DNA of 64,000 nucleotides. Origin: Chamaecrista fasciculata (lineage: Eukaryota; Streptophyta; Magnoliopsida; Fabales; Fabaceae). Of the stretch, positions 50,751 through 60,076 are shown piece after piece. Position numbers and translations under genes: made by a program. The notes beneath the pieces were generated by a model. The model searched no databases and had not been told where the DNA came from. It worked only from the letters and a program-made list of their open reading frames with translations. The stretch is from positions 76,797 through 140,796 of the forward strand of contig QANZ01029560.1 of assembly GCA_003254925.1 (NCBI GenBank), given 5' to 3'. Numbering within the stretch: the stretch's first letter is position 1; the number at the start of each line of letters is the position of its first letter.

Positions 50751-52244
50751 ATGCTCGTTGTGTTTCTGCGAAGTGGGACACTTCATCTTCTTCAACCAGC
50801 GAACCCGCGATTTGTATTCCAATGTCACACGCTCACCGCCGGGATCCAACCGTCACCGTCGCCACCGGCGGCGGAAGAAGACGCCGTCGTTGCCAAACTC
50901 GTTCTAGAATCAGATCTACAATCCCTCTCTGAAACCCTAAACAGATCGACTTTCCGATGGAATCCAGAACTAGTGGATAAGGTCCTCAAACGCCTGTGGA
51001 ACGACGGACCCAAGGCATTGCAATTCTTCAAACACCTAGAACGCATCCCAACCTATACTCACTCCTCGTCGTCCTTCCAGTACGCCATCGACATCGCTGC
51101 TCGTATGCGTGACTATAAATCTGTTTGGATCTTGGTTGCTCGAATGCGAGCTTGCCGGGTCGGACCAAGCCCTCGAACTTTCGCTATCATTACTGAGAGG
51201 TATGTCGCAGCTGGTAAAGCCGATAGAGCTGTAAAGATTTTTTTATCAATGCACAAACATGGTTGTCGTCAGGATCTGAATTCTTTCAATACGATTCTTG
51301 ATGTTTTGTGCAAGTCCAGACGAGTCGAGATGGCGTATAATTTGTTCAAGATTTTTAGGGGTAGATTTAGGGCTGATAGTATCAGTTACAATATAATTGT
51401 AAATGGTTGGTGCTTGATTAAGCGAACGCCTAAGGCGTTGGAGGTGATGAAGGAGATGGTAGAAAGGGGATTGACTCCAACTTTAACTACGTATAATATA
51501 ATGCTTAAAGGTTATTTTAGGACTGGTCAGCTGAAGGAAGCTTGGGATTTCTTTTTGGAAATGAAGAAGAGGAAATGTGACATTGATGTTGTTACTTATA
51601 CTACCATGGTTCATGGGTTTGGCGTTGCGGGCGAAATTAAGAAAGCTAGAAAGGTTTTTGACGAGATGGTTAGGGATGGTGTTCTTCCTTCGGTTGCTAC
51701 ATACAATGCTTTGATTCAGGTCTTATGCAAGAAGGATAGTGTTGAAAATGCTATATTGGCCTTTGATGAGATGGTGAGGAAGGGTTATGTGCCTAATTCA
51801 ATTACTTACAATGTAATTATCAGAGGATTATGTCATTCAGGTGACATGGAAAGGGCCATGGAATTTATGGTGAGAATGGAGGAGGACGATGACTGTCAGC
51901 CAAACGTTCAGACGTATAATGTCGTGATCCGATACTTCTGCGATGCTGGTGAGATTGAGAAGGGTTTGGACATGTTTGAGAAGATGAAAAATGCATCATG
52001 TTTGCCCAACCTGGACACGTACAACATTCTGATCAGTGCAAAGTTTGTGAGGAAGAAATCAGATGATTTAGTGGTGGCTGGGAAGTTGTTGGTGGAGATG
52101 ATTGATAGAGGATTTCTGCCTCGGAAGTTTGTATACAATCGTGTATTAAATGGGCTTCAGATAACAGGTAATCAAGATTTTGCTCAGGAGATATTAAGAT
52201 CTCATAGTAGCTGTGGTCGTCTTCCTCGTCATTTCAAACTATGA
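50751..52244 (+). CDS. P-class PPR protein, OTP43-like (mitochondrial)
   Basis: A single exon of 497 codons, as is usual for plant PPR genes. The N-terminus (MLVVFLRSGTLHLLQPANPR) is basic and lacks acidic residues, fitting a mitochondrial presequence. About ten 35-residue P-type PPR motifs follow from residue 130, for example DLNSFNTILDVLCKSRRVEM, TLTTYNIMLKGYFRTGQLKE, SVATYNALIQVLCKKDSVEN and NLDTYNILISAKFVRKKSDD. No E, DYW or SMR domain follows, so it is not an editing-type PPR. The phrases NALIQVLCKKD and LPNLDTYNILIS...FVRK recall OTP43 (Arabidopsis At1g74900), which is needed for trans-splicing of nad1 intron 1. This assignment is from memory and needs an ortholog test. PPR proteins bind single-stranded organelle RNA, one repeat per base. 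A relic of another gene starts only 18 bp after the stop. Confidence 0.85.
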   Translation: MLVVFLRSGTLHLLQPANPRFVFQCHTLTAGIQPSPSPPAAEEDAVVAKLVLESDLQSLSETLNRSTFRWNPELVDKVLKRLWNDGPKALQFFKHLERIPTYTHSSSSFQYAIDIAARMRDYKSVWILVARMRACRVGPSPRTFAIITERYVAAGKADRAVKIFLSMHKHGCRQDLNSFNTILDVLCKSRRVEMAYNLFKIFRGRFRADSISYNIIVNGWCLIKRTPKALEVMKEMVERGLTPTLTTYNIMLKGYFRTGQLKEAWDFFLEMKKRKCDIDVVTYTTMVHGFGVAGEIKKARKVFDEMVRDGVLPSVATYNALIQVLCKKDSVENAILAFDEMVRKGYVPNSITYNVIIRGLCHSGDMERAMEFMVRMEEDDDCQPNVQTYNVVIRYFCDAGEIEKGLDMFEKMKNASCLPNLDTYNILISAKFVRKKSDDLVVAGKLLVEMIDRGFLPRKFVYNRVLNGLQITGNQDFAQEILRSHSSCGRLPRHFKL

Positions 52245-52261
52245 TGCCTTGTTATTCAAAG

Positions 52262-52642
52262 TGAATGAGGCATTGACCAGTACTGTTCTTGTGCTTTTGA
52301 GAGCCAAAGGAGAGAATTTTGAAGTGGTAAGTTTGCTGCTTTGAACTTTTTCACTTCTAAATTGTAATGGATCCATTTGAGGAATGGGTGTTTTGACTGG
52401 AAATAACTTTCTTGATTTTGAAAGATAAGACATGGTTGTTCTTGTTTGAGTTGTTTCATTTCTGATTGAGAATTGAAAATGTTCTTGTTTGATGAGTTTC
52501 TTGCTTATTATTGAAAGTATTGAGAATTAAAGTCTGATTGACCATTTTTGTGCTGCAGCAAGGAATCTGTTCAAGTTCTTCTGCAAGTGGAAGTGCTGAT
52601 ATATTAGAAGCATTGGTAGTGTCTATTGACTTAGACCCTGAG
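52262..52642 (+). pseudogene. Relic of anthranilate phosphoribosyltransferase (exons 2 and 4)
   Basis: Bases 52262-52326 translate as [20 protein letters not shown] and match the end of exon 2 of the intact gene ([20 protein letters not shown]). They are followed by the same donor (GTAAGTTT). Bases 52559-52642 match exon 4 (QG-CSSSSASGSADILEAL and SIDLDPE against [19 protein letters not shown] and AIDLDPE) and are preceded by the same intron end (GATTGACCATTTTTGTG). Exon 3, which carries the GTGGDGANT phosphoribosyl-binding motif, is missing, as are exons 1 and 5-10. Because intron sequence is kept, this is a DNA-level partial duplication, not a retrocopy. It cannot encode an enzyme. Confidence 0.85.
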
Positions 52643-53520
52643 GTTGGTGCAAATTACATTCATTCATATTCACTGCCTCTTCCTCACATTCCGTCTTTAC
52701 TATTTAATATTTAATCTATATGGTCTTGCAGCTCTTATAGAGAGTAAACGAGCAGGCCTGCTAGCATCTCTTCTCAACGATGATGATAATATTAGCATTA
52801 CTGATGAATCTGCTCCCCTCTAAATAAGCAGTAGTGCACTTAATGAGAATGCTTATTTGAACAAGATGAAGTACGAAGAAAGTGTATTATAACTTCTGAC
52901 ATCATTATGATATTATTGTTAACCCAACAAGGGCTTCTCACGTGCTACAAAAAAGCAGGCAATATAAGTTTGGAATATAACTATTCTGTGGTACTTATTT
53001 GAGTTAAAGGGGTTGGGATTTTGATATTGTTCAACTGCAATTGTAACAATTATTTTTTGTAGTGTATGACAATTTTAAAGGTATAAATTTNACGTGCTAC
53101 AAAAAAAACAGGCAATATAAGTTTGGAATATAACTATTCTGTGGTACTTATTTGAGTTAAAGGGGTTGGGATGTTGATATTGTTCAACTGCAATTGTAAC
53201 AATTATTTTTTGTAGTGTATGACAATTTTAAAGGTATAAATTTAATTTTTTTTATAGTTAACTGTTGATTGAAGTGGTGAAGTTCCTCTTATTTGATATA
53301 GAGAACAAAAGATTTAAGTTTGGGGAGTCAAAATTTCAAATACTTTGAGAAGGAACATCTTCAATCTATACCTAAAAAACTCACTGGGTCAGAAGTTTGT
53401 CTACCGCATGCAGAATCAGATGCAGTTCTCTTTTTTCTTTTCTTTTTGTTAGTCATAAGATTTTCAAGTCTGTTAACACTTAAACAGAGTTTAGTGTGAA
53501 ATTTGGGCTCCAGTTGAATT
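52643..53520. other. Relic region with contig joint
   Basis: A short open segment at about 52734-52823 (IESKRAGLLASLLNDDDNIS, ending in a stop) has an acceptor-like CAG in front and may be an exon remnant, but I do not recognise it. Around the N at 53091, bases 52940-53090 are repeated at 53092-53243 almost exactly. The rest is AT-rich. Confidence 0.45.
52940..53243. repeat. Duplicated block around a contig joint (N at 53091)
   Basis: About 151 bp beginning ACGTGCTACAAAAAA is directly repeated on each side of a single N, with only one or two differences (GGGATTTTGAT against GGGATGTTGAT). This has the look of overlapping contig ends placed in tandem, not a biological tandem repeat. Confidence 0.8.
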
Positions 53521-53994
53521 AGTTTGTTTAACCCGAAATAGGGTAATCACTGAAACTGCAATTTAGAGGATATTTCGGTTTTTTCTTTCACTAAACTGCT
53601 GAGATTAAAAACTCAAATGTACTTGCCATTGATGTTTGAGGAGCATTTTGGAATTAGAATTCACAATATATAAAACTAATATAACGCAATGTGGTCCTCA
53701 AAAAAGAAATCGTGGGAACAAATCATGGCATTAATATATTGACGATCAAAATACTTAGATCTAATGAAAATCTTGAAATTTTACTCCAAATAACAATGTG
53801 CATCCTCAATAGTGTAGTATACTTTCTCACTTTACTTGTTTTTTACTTTTCAGTACTACACTTTAAAATAATATAAAAAATCCAAATTACTCCAAATAAC
53901 TTCTCAGTACTACACTTTAAAATAATATAAAAAATCCAAATTACTCCAAATAACTTTAATAGTTTCGGGTTTGGTTTGGGCATAGTGATACTTT
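53521..53994. repeat. Long direct repeat, left copy
   Basis: Begins AGTTTGTTTAACCCGAAATA and ends GGCATAGTGATACTTT at the N (53995). The same sequence recurs at 54608-55029 with a few percent difference. The left copy has in addition an exact tandem duplication of a 54-bp unit near 53847-53954 (CAGTACTACACTTTAAAATA...). Confidence 0.8.
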
Positions 53995-53995
53995 N

Positions 53996-54334
53996 CTTCG
54001 CCGTTTTGCAGCACGCGTCTTGCCCGGAGAATGTGGTGTTCCACTTCATCGCCACCACGCACCGACGGTCGGAGCTCCGGCGGATTATCACCGCGACGTT
54101 TCCGTATCTGGAATTCCACCTCTACCACTTCGACTCCAGCCTCTCAATTACACGAGGTTGTACCTCGCCGATCTATTGCCGGCCGGAGTTCGCCGGATAA
54201 TCTACTTCACACCTAAATTCTGGTCAAATCCGACATATGCAACGTCGTTTTGGGGGAGGAAACCGTGCTATTTCAACACCGGCGTAATTTTTTATTTGAT
54301 GAGAGAGCCATGGCTGAGTGTTGTAGGCTTGTAG
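53996..54334 (+). pseudogene. Relic of a GATL galacturonosyltransferase-like gene
   Basis: Pieces match the GAUT-like (GATL, GT8) family. One frame gives VLQHASCPENVVFHFIATTH, RRSELRRIITATFP and YLEFHLYHFD. The next frame gives LNYTRLYLADLLPAGVRRII and YF, then directly FWSNPTYATSFWGRKPCYFN and TGVI. Compared with the family (about 350 aa), there is a frameshift and loss of the segment around SSSIRRAL between the first two parts. A second deletion removes DSDLVVVDD, the metal-binding DxD motif, and the APEYCHANFT segment. Everything after FNTGV is gone too. GATL proteins act in the Golgi in pectin and xylan synthesis. This copy cannot be active. It is GC-rich against AT-rich surroundings. Its left edge is a contig joint (N at 53995), so the start may be cut by the assembly. 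Confidence 0.85.
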
Positions 54335-54477
54335 CGAAGAAAAAGAGGGGTTTTTTCTTTTTTGGATTTGTATTTTAGTTCAAATTGCACAATAGTCCTT
54401 TTTTAAGTTTGTTTTAATAATAAAAAATGCTTAAATTACAAAACAGTCTATTTTAAACTTCACACCATCAATTAGGA

Positions 54478-54607
54478 TGAAAAAAATCACCTGGGACCCT
54501 ATTTGTTAACGGAGGAAAACACATGCCTCCAATTTGACACTTTTTAAATCACAAGACCCTATCTGAAAATGGGCCAAACCACATGAGCCTTTTCTGTAAT
54601 TTACCCT
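54478..54607. repeat. Right end of a foldback MITE-like element
   Basis: Read on the minus strand it starts AGGGTAAATTACAGAAAAGG and continues GTGATTTAAAAAGTGTCAAA and CCGTTAACAAATAGGGTC. This is the same order of blocks as the element at 13984-14330. It ends exactly where the second long direct repeat begins. Confidence 0.5.
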
Positions 54608-55029
54608 AGTTTGTTTAACCCGAAATAGGGTAATCACTGAAACTGCAATTTAGAGGATATTTCGGTTTTTTCTTACACTAAACTGCTGAGATTAAAAACT
54701 CAAATGTACTTGCCATTGATGTTTGAGGAGCATTTTGGAATTAGAATTCACAATATATAAAACTAATATAACGCAATGTGGTCCTCAAAAAAGAAATCGT
54801 GGGAACAAATCATTGGCATTAATATATTGACGAACAAAATACTTAGATGTAATGAAAATCTTGAAATTTTACTCCAAATAACAATGTGCATCCTCCGTAG
54901 AGGAGTATACTTTCTCTCTTTACTTGTTTTTTCCTTCTCAGTACTACACCTTAAAATAATATAAAAAATCCAAATTACTCCAAATAACTTTAATAGATCC
55001 GGGTTTGATTTGGGCATAGTGATACTTTA
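54608..55029. repeat. Long direct repeat, right copy
   Basis: A copy of 53521-53994, starting AGTTTGTTTAACCCGAAATA. Past its end it continues into unique AT-rich sequence (CTATACTCTATCCATATCC), whereas the left copy is cut by the N. The two copies bracket the GATL relic. Confidence 0.8.
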
Positions 55030-56143
55030 CCTATACTCTATCCATATCCTACTAAAAATAATAAATATATAATACTTTTTTGTTAAAAAATATTAAATAT
55101 TTCATAAATATTATAATACTTTACCAATACATTTTATTTATAATTTATTTTTTTTATTTTTAGTAATTATAGACGTAAAAAGTTGGGCAAAAATAAGTTT
55201 ATATTAATAAAAAAATAATTTATTTTAAATTCTCTAATCTCCGAAAACAGAGATTAGACTATCCAATAAGTATGGAGATAAAGATTATTTTGATACCTAC
55301 TTATATTCAAATCTGAGTTCAAAAATCATAGTACTTTACTCATACTCTACCTATAATTATTCTTGATTACCAAACAATAATTTCCATTATTCCAAATTCC
55401 AATGTTTAATCCTTGTAACTTGATCAATCAGTCACAAGAGTTTTTTCTTTTTGTTTTAAAAAAAAAAAGAGTTTTTTCTTTTTAATATTTCTTTTCCGAA
55501 AATGAGGAATGTCATAAATCATGTATGAGTATGAGATACGAACATATCTAATAATTCTGGACTAAAATGAATCATTATAAAAACATATAAAATTATTTAA
55601 ACATTAAAAAAATATAAAACATCAAAATAAATTTTGAGACAAAAATTTAATAGGAAATTAGGGAGTGGATCCTCTCCCTTTAACTCTCTCTCCCTTTCTC
55701 TCCCTTTCATTCAATCTCCATCATTAAATTCATCCAATGAATATCATCAAGTCCACGTGTCCCCAAATTAAATGTATCATTTCATNTTTGATCCATTGGA
55801 TGAGTTTAATGGTGGAGATTAAATGAAAGGGAGAGAAAGGGAGAGGGGATTAAAGGGAGATGATCCACTCTCAGGAAATTAAGCATTCCACCTAACTTTT
55901 ACTAATGATGACTGTTAGCTTTTAAGCACATTCTTCTTTCATCGTTTTTTAACTTTTCCATCAATTTCCCAAACTTAAAACGGCAGAGCTTCACTGTACA
56001 AATAGCAGATTCCTGAATGATTCGGATTTGCGAATATCATAAACAAAGTACTTCGTCCCTCTTAATCCTATGTAATATAGCATTAATTTGTCCAAACAGA
56101 AAATCACAGTACTGGATTGTGTCCAAAGCCAAGCAAGCAAGCT
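55030..56143. other. AT-rich upstream region of the AnPRT gene
   Basis: AT-rich sequence without exons, an inverted repeat around the N at 55786, and then about 250 bp of likely promoter and 5' UTR before the ATG at 56144. Confidence 0.4.
55664..55876. repeat. MITE-like palindrome broken by an N
   Basis: AGTGGATCCTCTCCCTTTAA with CTCTCTCCCTTTCTCTCCCT on the left pairs with GGGAGAGAAAGGGAGAGGGG and TTAAAGGGAGATGATCCACT on the right. ATCTCCATCATTAAATTCAT pairs with ATGAGTTTAATGGTGGAGAT. The N at 55786 lies near the loop, where a hairpin would stop assembly. Confidence 0.65.
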
Positions 56144-59100
56144 ATGGCTAAAACTCTATCTTCCTCTTTCTCTACAATTTTTCACTCCTCTTTCTCCTCT
56201 ACTCATCGACCTTTCTCTTCCATCTTAAAACTCCGAGATTTTTCGGCCGTACATCCATTCCCTTCCATCAAGAAGCAAACGAGGTTCGCGACTGCTCATA
56301 ATACAGGCACACCGATCAATTCGGCTGGCGAGGTTCGGCATTGTTCAGCGGTTTATGTCTTTTTGTAGATTTCTTTTTTTTTTCTCTCTCTCTCTCTGCT
56401 GCGTTTTTTTACTGCAATCGATGATTTTGTTCTTATTTTTAATGTTGCAGTTGATTGAATCGTTGATTAATGGGGTTGATTTAACGGAAGCCGAAGCCGA
56501 AGCGTCTCTCGAATTCTTATTGAAAGAAGCCAATGAGGCATTGATCAGCGCTGTTCTTGTACTCTTGAGAGCCAAAGGAGAGACGTTTGAAGAAGTAAGT
56601 TTACTGATTTAACCTCTTGCTTTATTCTTCTTTTTTGAGCAAATTCACTGTTCCGGCTGTGTTTTAAGGACCCAACTATATAATACAGAGGCATAAATAA
56701 ATGAAATAGAAACTCCAATTACCATGAATTTATTGGGGAACTTGATATAAACTTTATTTAAATTTTGTTCTGTTCTCTTTTCTTATTGCCTCATTTATAG
56801 ACTCAGTTTTGACAGAGGCCGGTAACGATTAATTATAGGGATTTATGTGGATAGGTTGTGGGACTAGCAAGAGCGATGATCAAACACGCCAGGAAGGTTG
56901 AAGGTTTAGTTGATGCGGTTGACATTGTCGGAACTGGAGGTGATGGTGCAAACACTGTCAACATTTCAACTGGGGCTTCAATTCTTGCCGCTGCTTGTGG
57001 TGCCAAAGTCGCAAAGGTGAAGATAAATTCTATTGAATATATTGACTGTGTGATTATATGATGGTAGCAATTTTTCAGATAATTTGAAACTTTTGGAGTA
57101 TTGAAGTTTGATGATTGACCATTTTTTGTGTTGCAGCAAGGAAACCGTTCAAGCTCTTCTGCTTGTGGAAGTGCTGATGTATTAGAAGCATTGGGAGTGG
57201 CTATTGACCTAGACCCTGAGGTTAGTGTAATACTGTAAATTGAATTATGAAAGGCAATTGCTTTGTTAATTTAGTCTTGAATGTGAAATTCAGTTCAGTT
57301 CACAATAGCCCTATTTGTTATGTGGAAGACTATTGCACAGGATATCGCTTGGTAGTGAGACTTGTCAATGTTGTTTTTGTTGTCATTATAAAATAAGAAT
57401 TCCTTATCACCAAGCGCGTAAAACAATTGGTTGAGGGTTGATCCAGTTTAACCAAGATTGTTGAGTTCGAGACAAGTTGGGAATGCAATACATTGTATAC
57501 TTGGTGGGAGAACTTGGTCACCCTTGTTGTTCTACCCGATTTAAGCGAGAGTAGTTTTCATCTAAACCATCAAAACGGCTTAGCGGGGGACAGTCATGGT
57601 TCATACTAACAATTTAAAGTTCCTTTCTCTACAACTTGATAATTTGATAGATTTCTGGTCAACAGTTGAATATATTTGTTTATTTGTGGCAGATAAATAA
57701 TTATATATGTTTCTCCCTTAACTTACGTGAAAAATGAAAGCCTTATAAGCTTTACTATGACTAATGCTCATGGCTATGGTATTTTATACATGTTAACTTC
57801 GCATTGATGTCTGTTAAAAACCTTCCAGATCAACATAATTTGATGAACTGATTCTAGCTTATAGGTAGATGCCGAGTAATTCCATTTCAGAATAAGAATG
57901 GCTTGAGTGAGGGAGTATTATTCAAGGGAAATTGTGGTATAATAAATAGAACTTATTTAATGGAAATAGTTGTCAGTGATAAATGCATGTAGTAATCTTG
58001 TTTTCTCTTCCCTATTGTGATGGTTAATCAGGGGGTAACAAGGTGTGTGAATGGAGCAGGGATTGGTTTTATGATGTCTCCAAAGTACCACCCAGCTATG
58101 AAGATTGTAAGCCCTGTTAGAAAAAAGCTAAAAGTAAAAACTGTATTCAACGTATTGGGCCCCATGCTAAATCCAGCACAGGTACCTTTTGCAGTTGTTG
58201 GAGTGTTCAAGGAAGACTTGGTAAGTTCCTTCTTGGTGAATATTGACATTCCTATCATATTTTGTTATTCACGTGTAATAGTTGTTTTAATGTGAAATTA
58301 CGTAGTTGATTGGATGTTATTCATAAACATCAGTGTGTCTGAACAAAATGATCTATAGCTTTGAGTTTCCGGCCCCTTATTTCTTTCACAATATCTAAGC
58401 TCTAATCCTACCACACTAAAGTAGATTCCATGGAATCCATGCATCTGTATGATTGGTTACTATAATGAGCTGATTAATTTATTGGTATATGTTGGTTCAT
58501 TGTTTTGAATGACGGCAACTCAGACAGGTTGAAGCAGTCAGGTTTATATCCTACTGAGATCTTAGACTAAATTAATAACACCCACTATTAGTTTTTAATG
58601 GGTTCTTGAACTAATCATTGTGCTTAGAAAGTCCTTGCTTATAATTCTCCCACCCACTATTTTAATATTGAGTATCTGACAATAAACTGAGTTATTTTTC
58701 TGGCTTGTTGCTTTCTTACACTTCAATATAAAACAGCTTCAGATATATTCTTGAGGCGCTTGTAATGCAATCTGTGTTTGTTTTCCTAACATCATCCCTT
58801 GAAGCTGATTGCTTTTGATTTTTGAATAGGTTCTCAAAATGGCTAAAGCACTGCAAAGGTTTGGCATGAAAAGAGCTTTAGTCGTTCACTCTGAGGGTTT
58901 GGATGAAATAAGTCCTCTTGGTAAGATCACTTGCTTGTGTTGACATTGCTTATTTGGAATTGGAAGAAATAAGTTTTTAAATTTGATCTGATGGGCAATT
59001 TCCAACCTGTGTTACATCCAGGACCAGGTCTAGTACTTGACGTCACTCCAGAAAGGATTGATAAATTCTCATTTGATCCATGTAAGCACATGATATGATA

Positions 59101-59755
59101 AATATTTGTTGTTTCCACGAATATTTTATCGGACATGCATATTTGAATACACTCTTCACATCAGAGTGTTTCTTGCAACAGTGGAGTTCAGCATTCCTCG
59201 GTGCAATCTCGAGAGCTTAAAGGGTGGTGGCCCAGAATACAATGCTGAAGTTCTGAAGCGTGTTCTGTCTGGAGAGAGAGGGTCTATTGCTGATGCTTTT
59301 GTGAGTATCTTAAACTTCCCTGATCTTAAAACTCAAGTGTGTAATGCTTTACATTTTAATAAAATTGCGGTGTCAACGAGTTCGTATCTATGGCATAACA
59401 AGTGTCCATGTCATTGTGGTATTTTTGTTTCTATACTTATCTCTCAAGATCCATTTTGTTTTTTCTGTACCCAAAATAAAATATATGGCCAGATTCTGAA
59501 TGCAGCAGCAGCTCTCTTGGTCAGTGGCCGGGTAAGAAGCCTAGCCGAAGGAGTGTCTCTGGCTCGTGAAACACAGCAATCGGGAAAGGCTCTTGAAACT
59601 CTCAACTTGTGGAAAAATATATCAAATGTAAGTAACATTGAGCCTGAATTCACTTCTTTCTTTCCAGGACATTCATAGATTGGTAAATATTATTTCCTTT
59701 CTTTGTTCAACAATTGCAGAAAGCAAAAGAGGATGCAGCTCTGGAATATGTCTGA
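56144..59755 (+). CDS. PAT1: Anthranilate phosphoribosyltransferase, plastid
   Basis: Ten exons join in frame to 402 aa: 56144-56332, 56451-56594, 56855-57016, 57137-57220, 58032-58220, 58830-58920, 59022-59081, 59182-59300, 59493-59627 and 59720-59755. The enzyme joins anthranilate to PRPP to give phosphoribosyl-anthranilate, the second step of tryptophan synthesis in the plastid. Residues 1 to about 60 ([20 protein letters not shown]) are a Ser-rich transit peptide. The N-terminal helical domain has [20 protein letters not shown]. The PRPP loop is GTGGDGANT at residues 137-145 with NISTGAS after it. Next come [48 protein letters not shown] and VVHSEGLDE. All key motifs are present and the length fits TrpD-type plant proteins. 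I chose ATG 56144 because an upstream Met in frame (56117) gives a poor targeting sequence. Broken partial copy at 52262-52642. Confidence 0.93.
57400..57600. repeat. Possible tRNA-derived SINE fragment in AnPRT intron 4
   Basis: CAATTGGTTGAGG and, about 30 bases on, TTGAGTTCGAGAC resemble the A and B boxes of an RNA polymerase III promoter, followed by a tRNA-unrelated part. It has no tRNA fold that I can draw. Poorly supported. Confidence 0.3.
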
Positions 59756-60076
59756 TTAAACTTGATTCTGAAGGAGTCCTCAAATTGTATATGGATGCAT
59801 GGAAGATTGATTATGTTTTGTTGGCTTTAGAAAATAAAAGTTCTAGAAAATTTTCACTTTGTAGTTTGTGTGGCACAGGAATCGTTTTATGAATAAAATT
59901 AGAGCCCATTATAAATACCATGGTATTTAAAGTCCATCATAGGGAATTGGGAGAGTATAATAAAACTACAAATCAAGACTCAACCACAGCTATGAAAATA
60001 CACACTCTCGTATTGCATGTGCATGTAAAAATGGCATTTACAATATGGGGTTCATGTGCCTTTTCCACCTTCATAT
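59756..60076. other. Spacer between convergent genes
   Basis: The AnPRT gene (plus) and the GUB_WAK gene (minus) end only 321 bp apart, tail to tail, so their 3' UTRs share or nearly share this spacer. It contains an AATAAAAT-like signal near 59831 and nothing else. Confidence 0.5.

Noticed and set aside
52734-52823. Last exon of a working gene
   Set aside because: It has an acceptor-like CAG and a short open frame, but no upstream partner in frame and no recognisable family.
57400-57600. A functional tRNA gene
   Set aside because: A- and B-box-like words are present, but no cloverleaf can be drawn, and it lies inside an intron. At best it is a SINE remnant.
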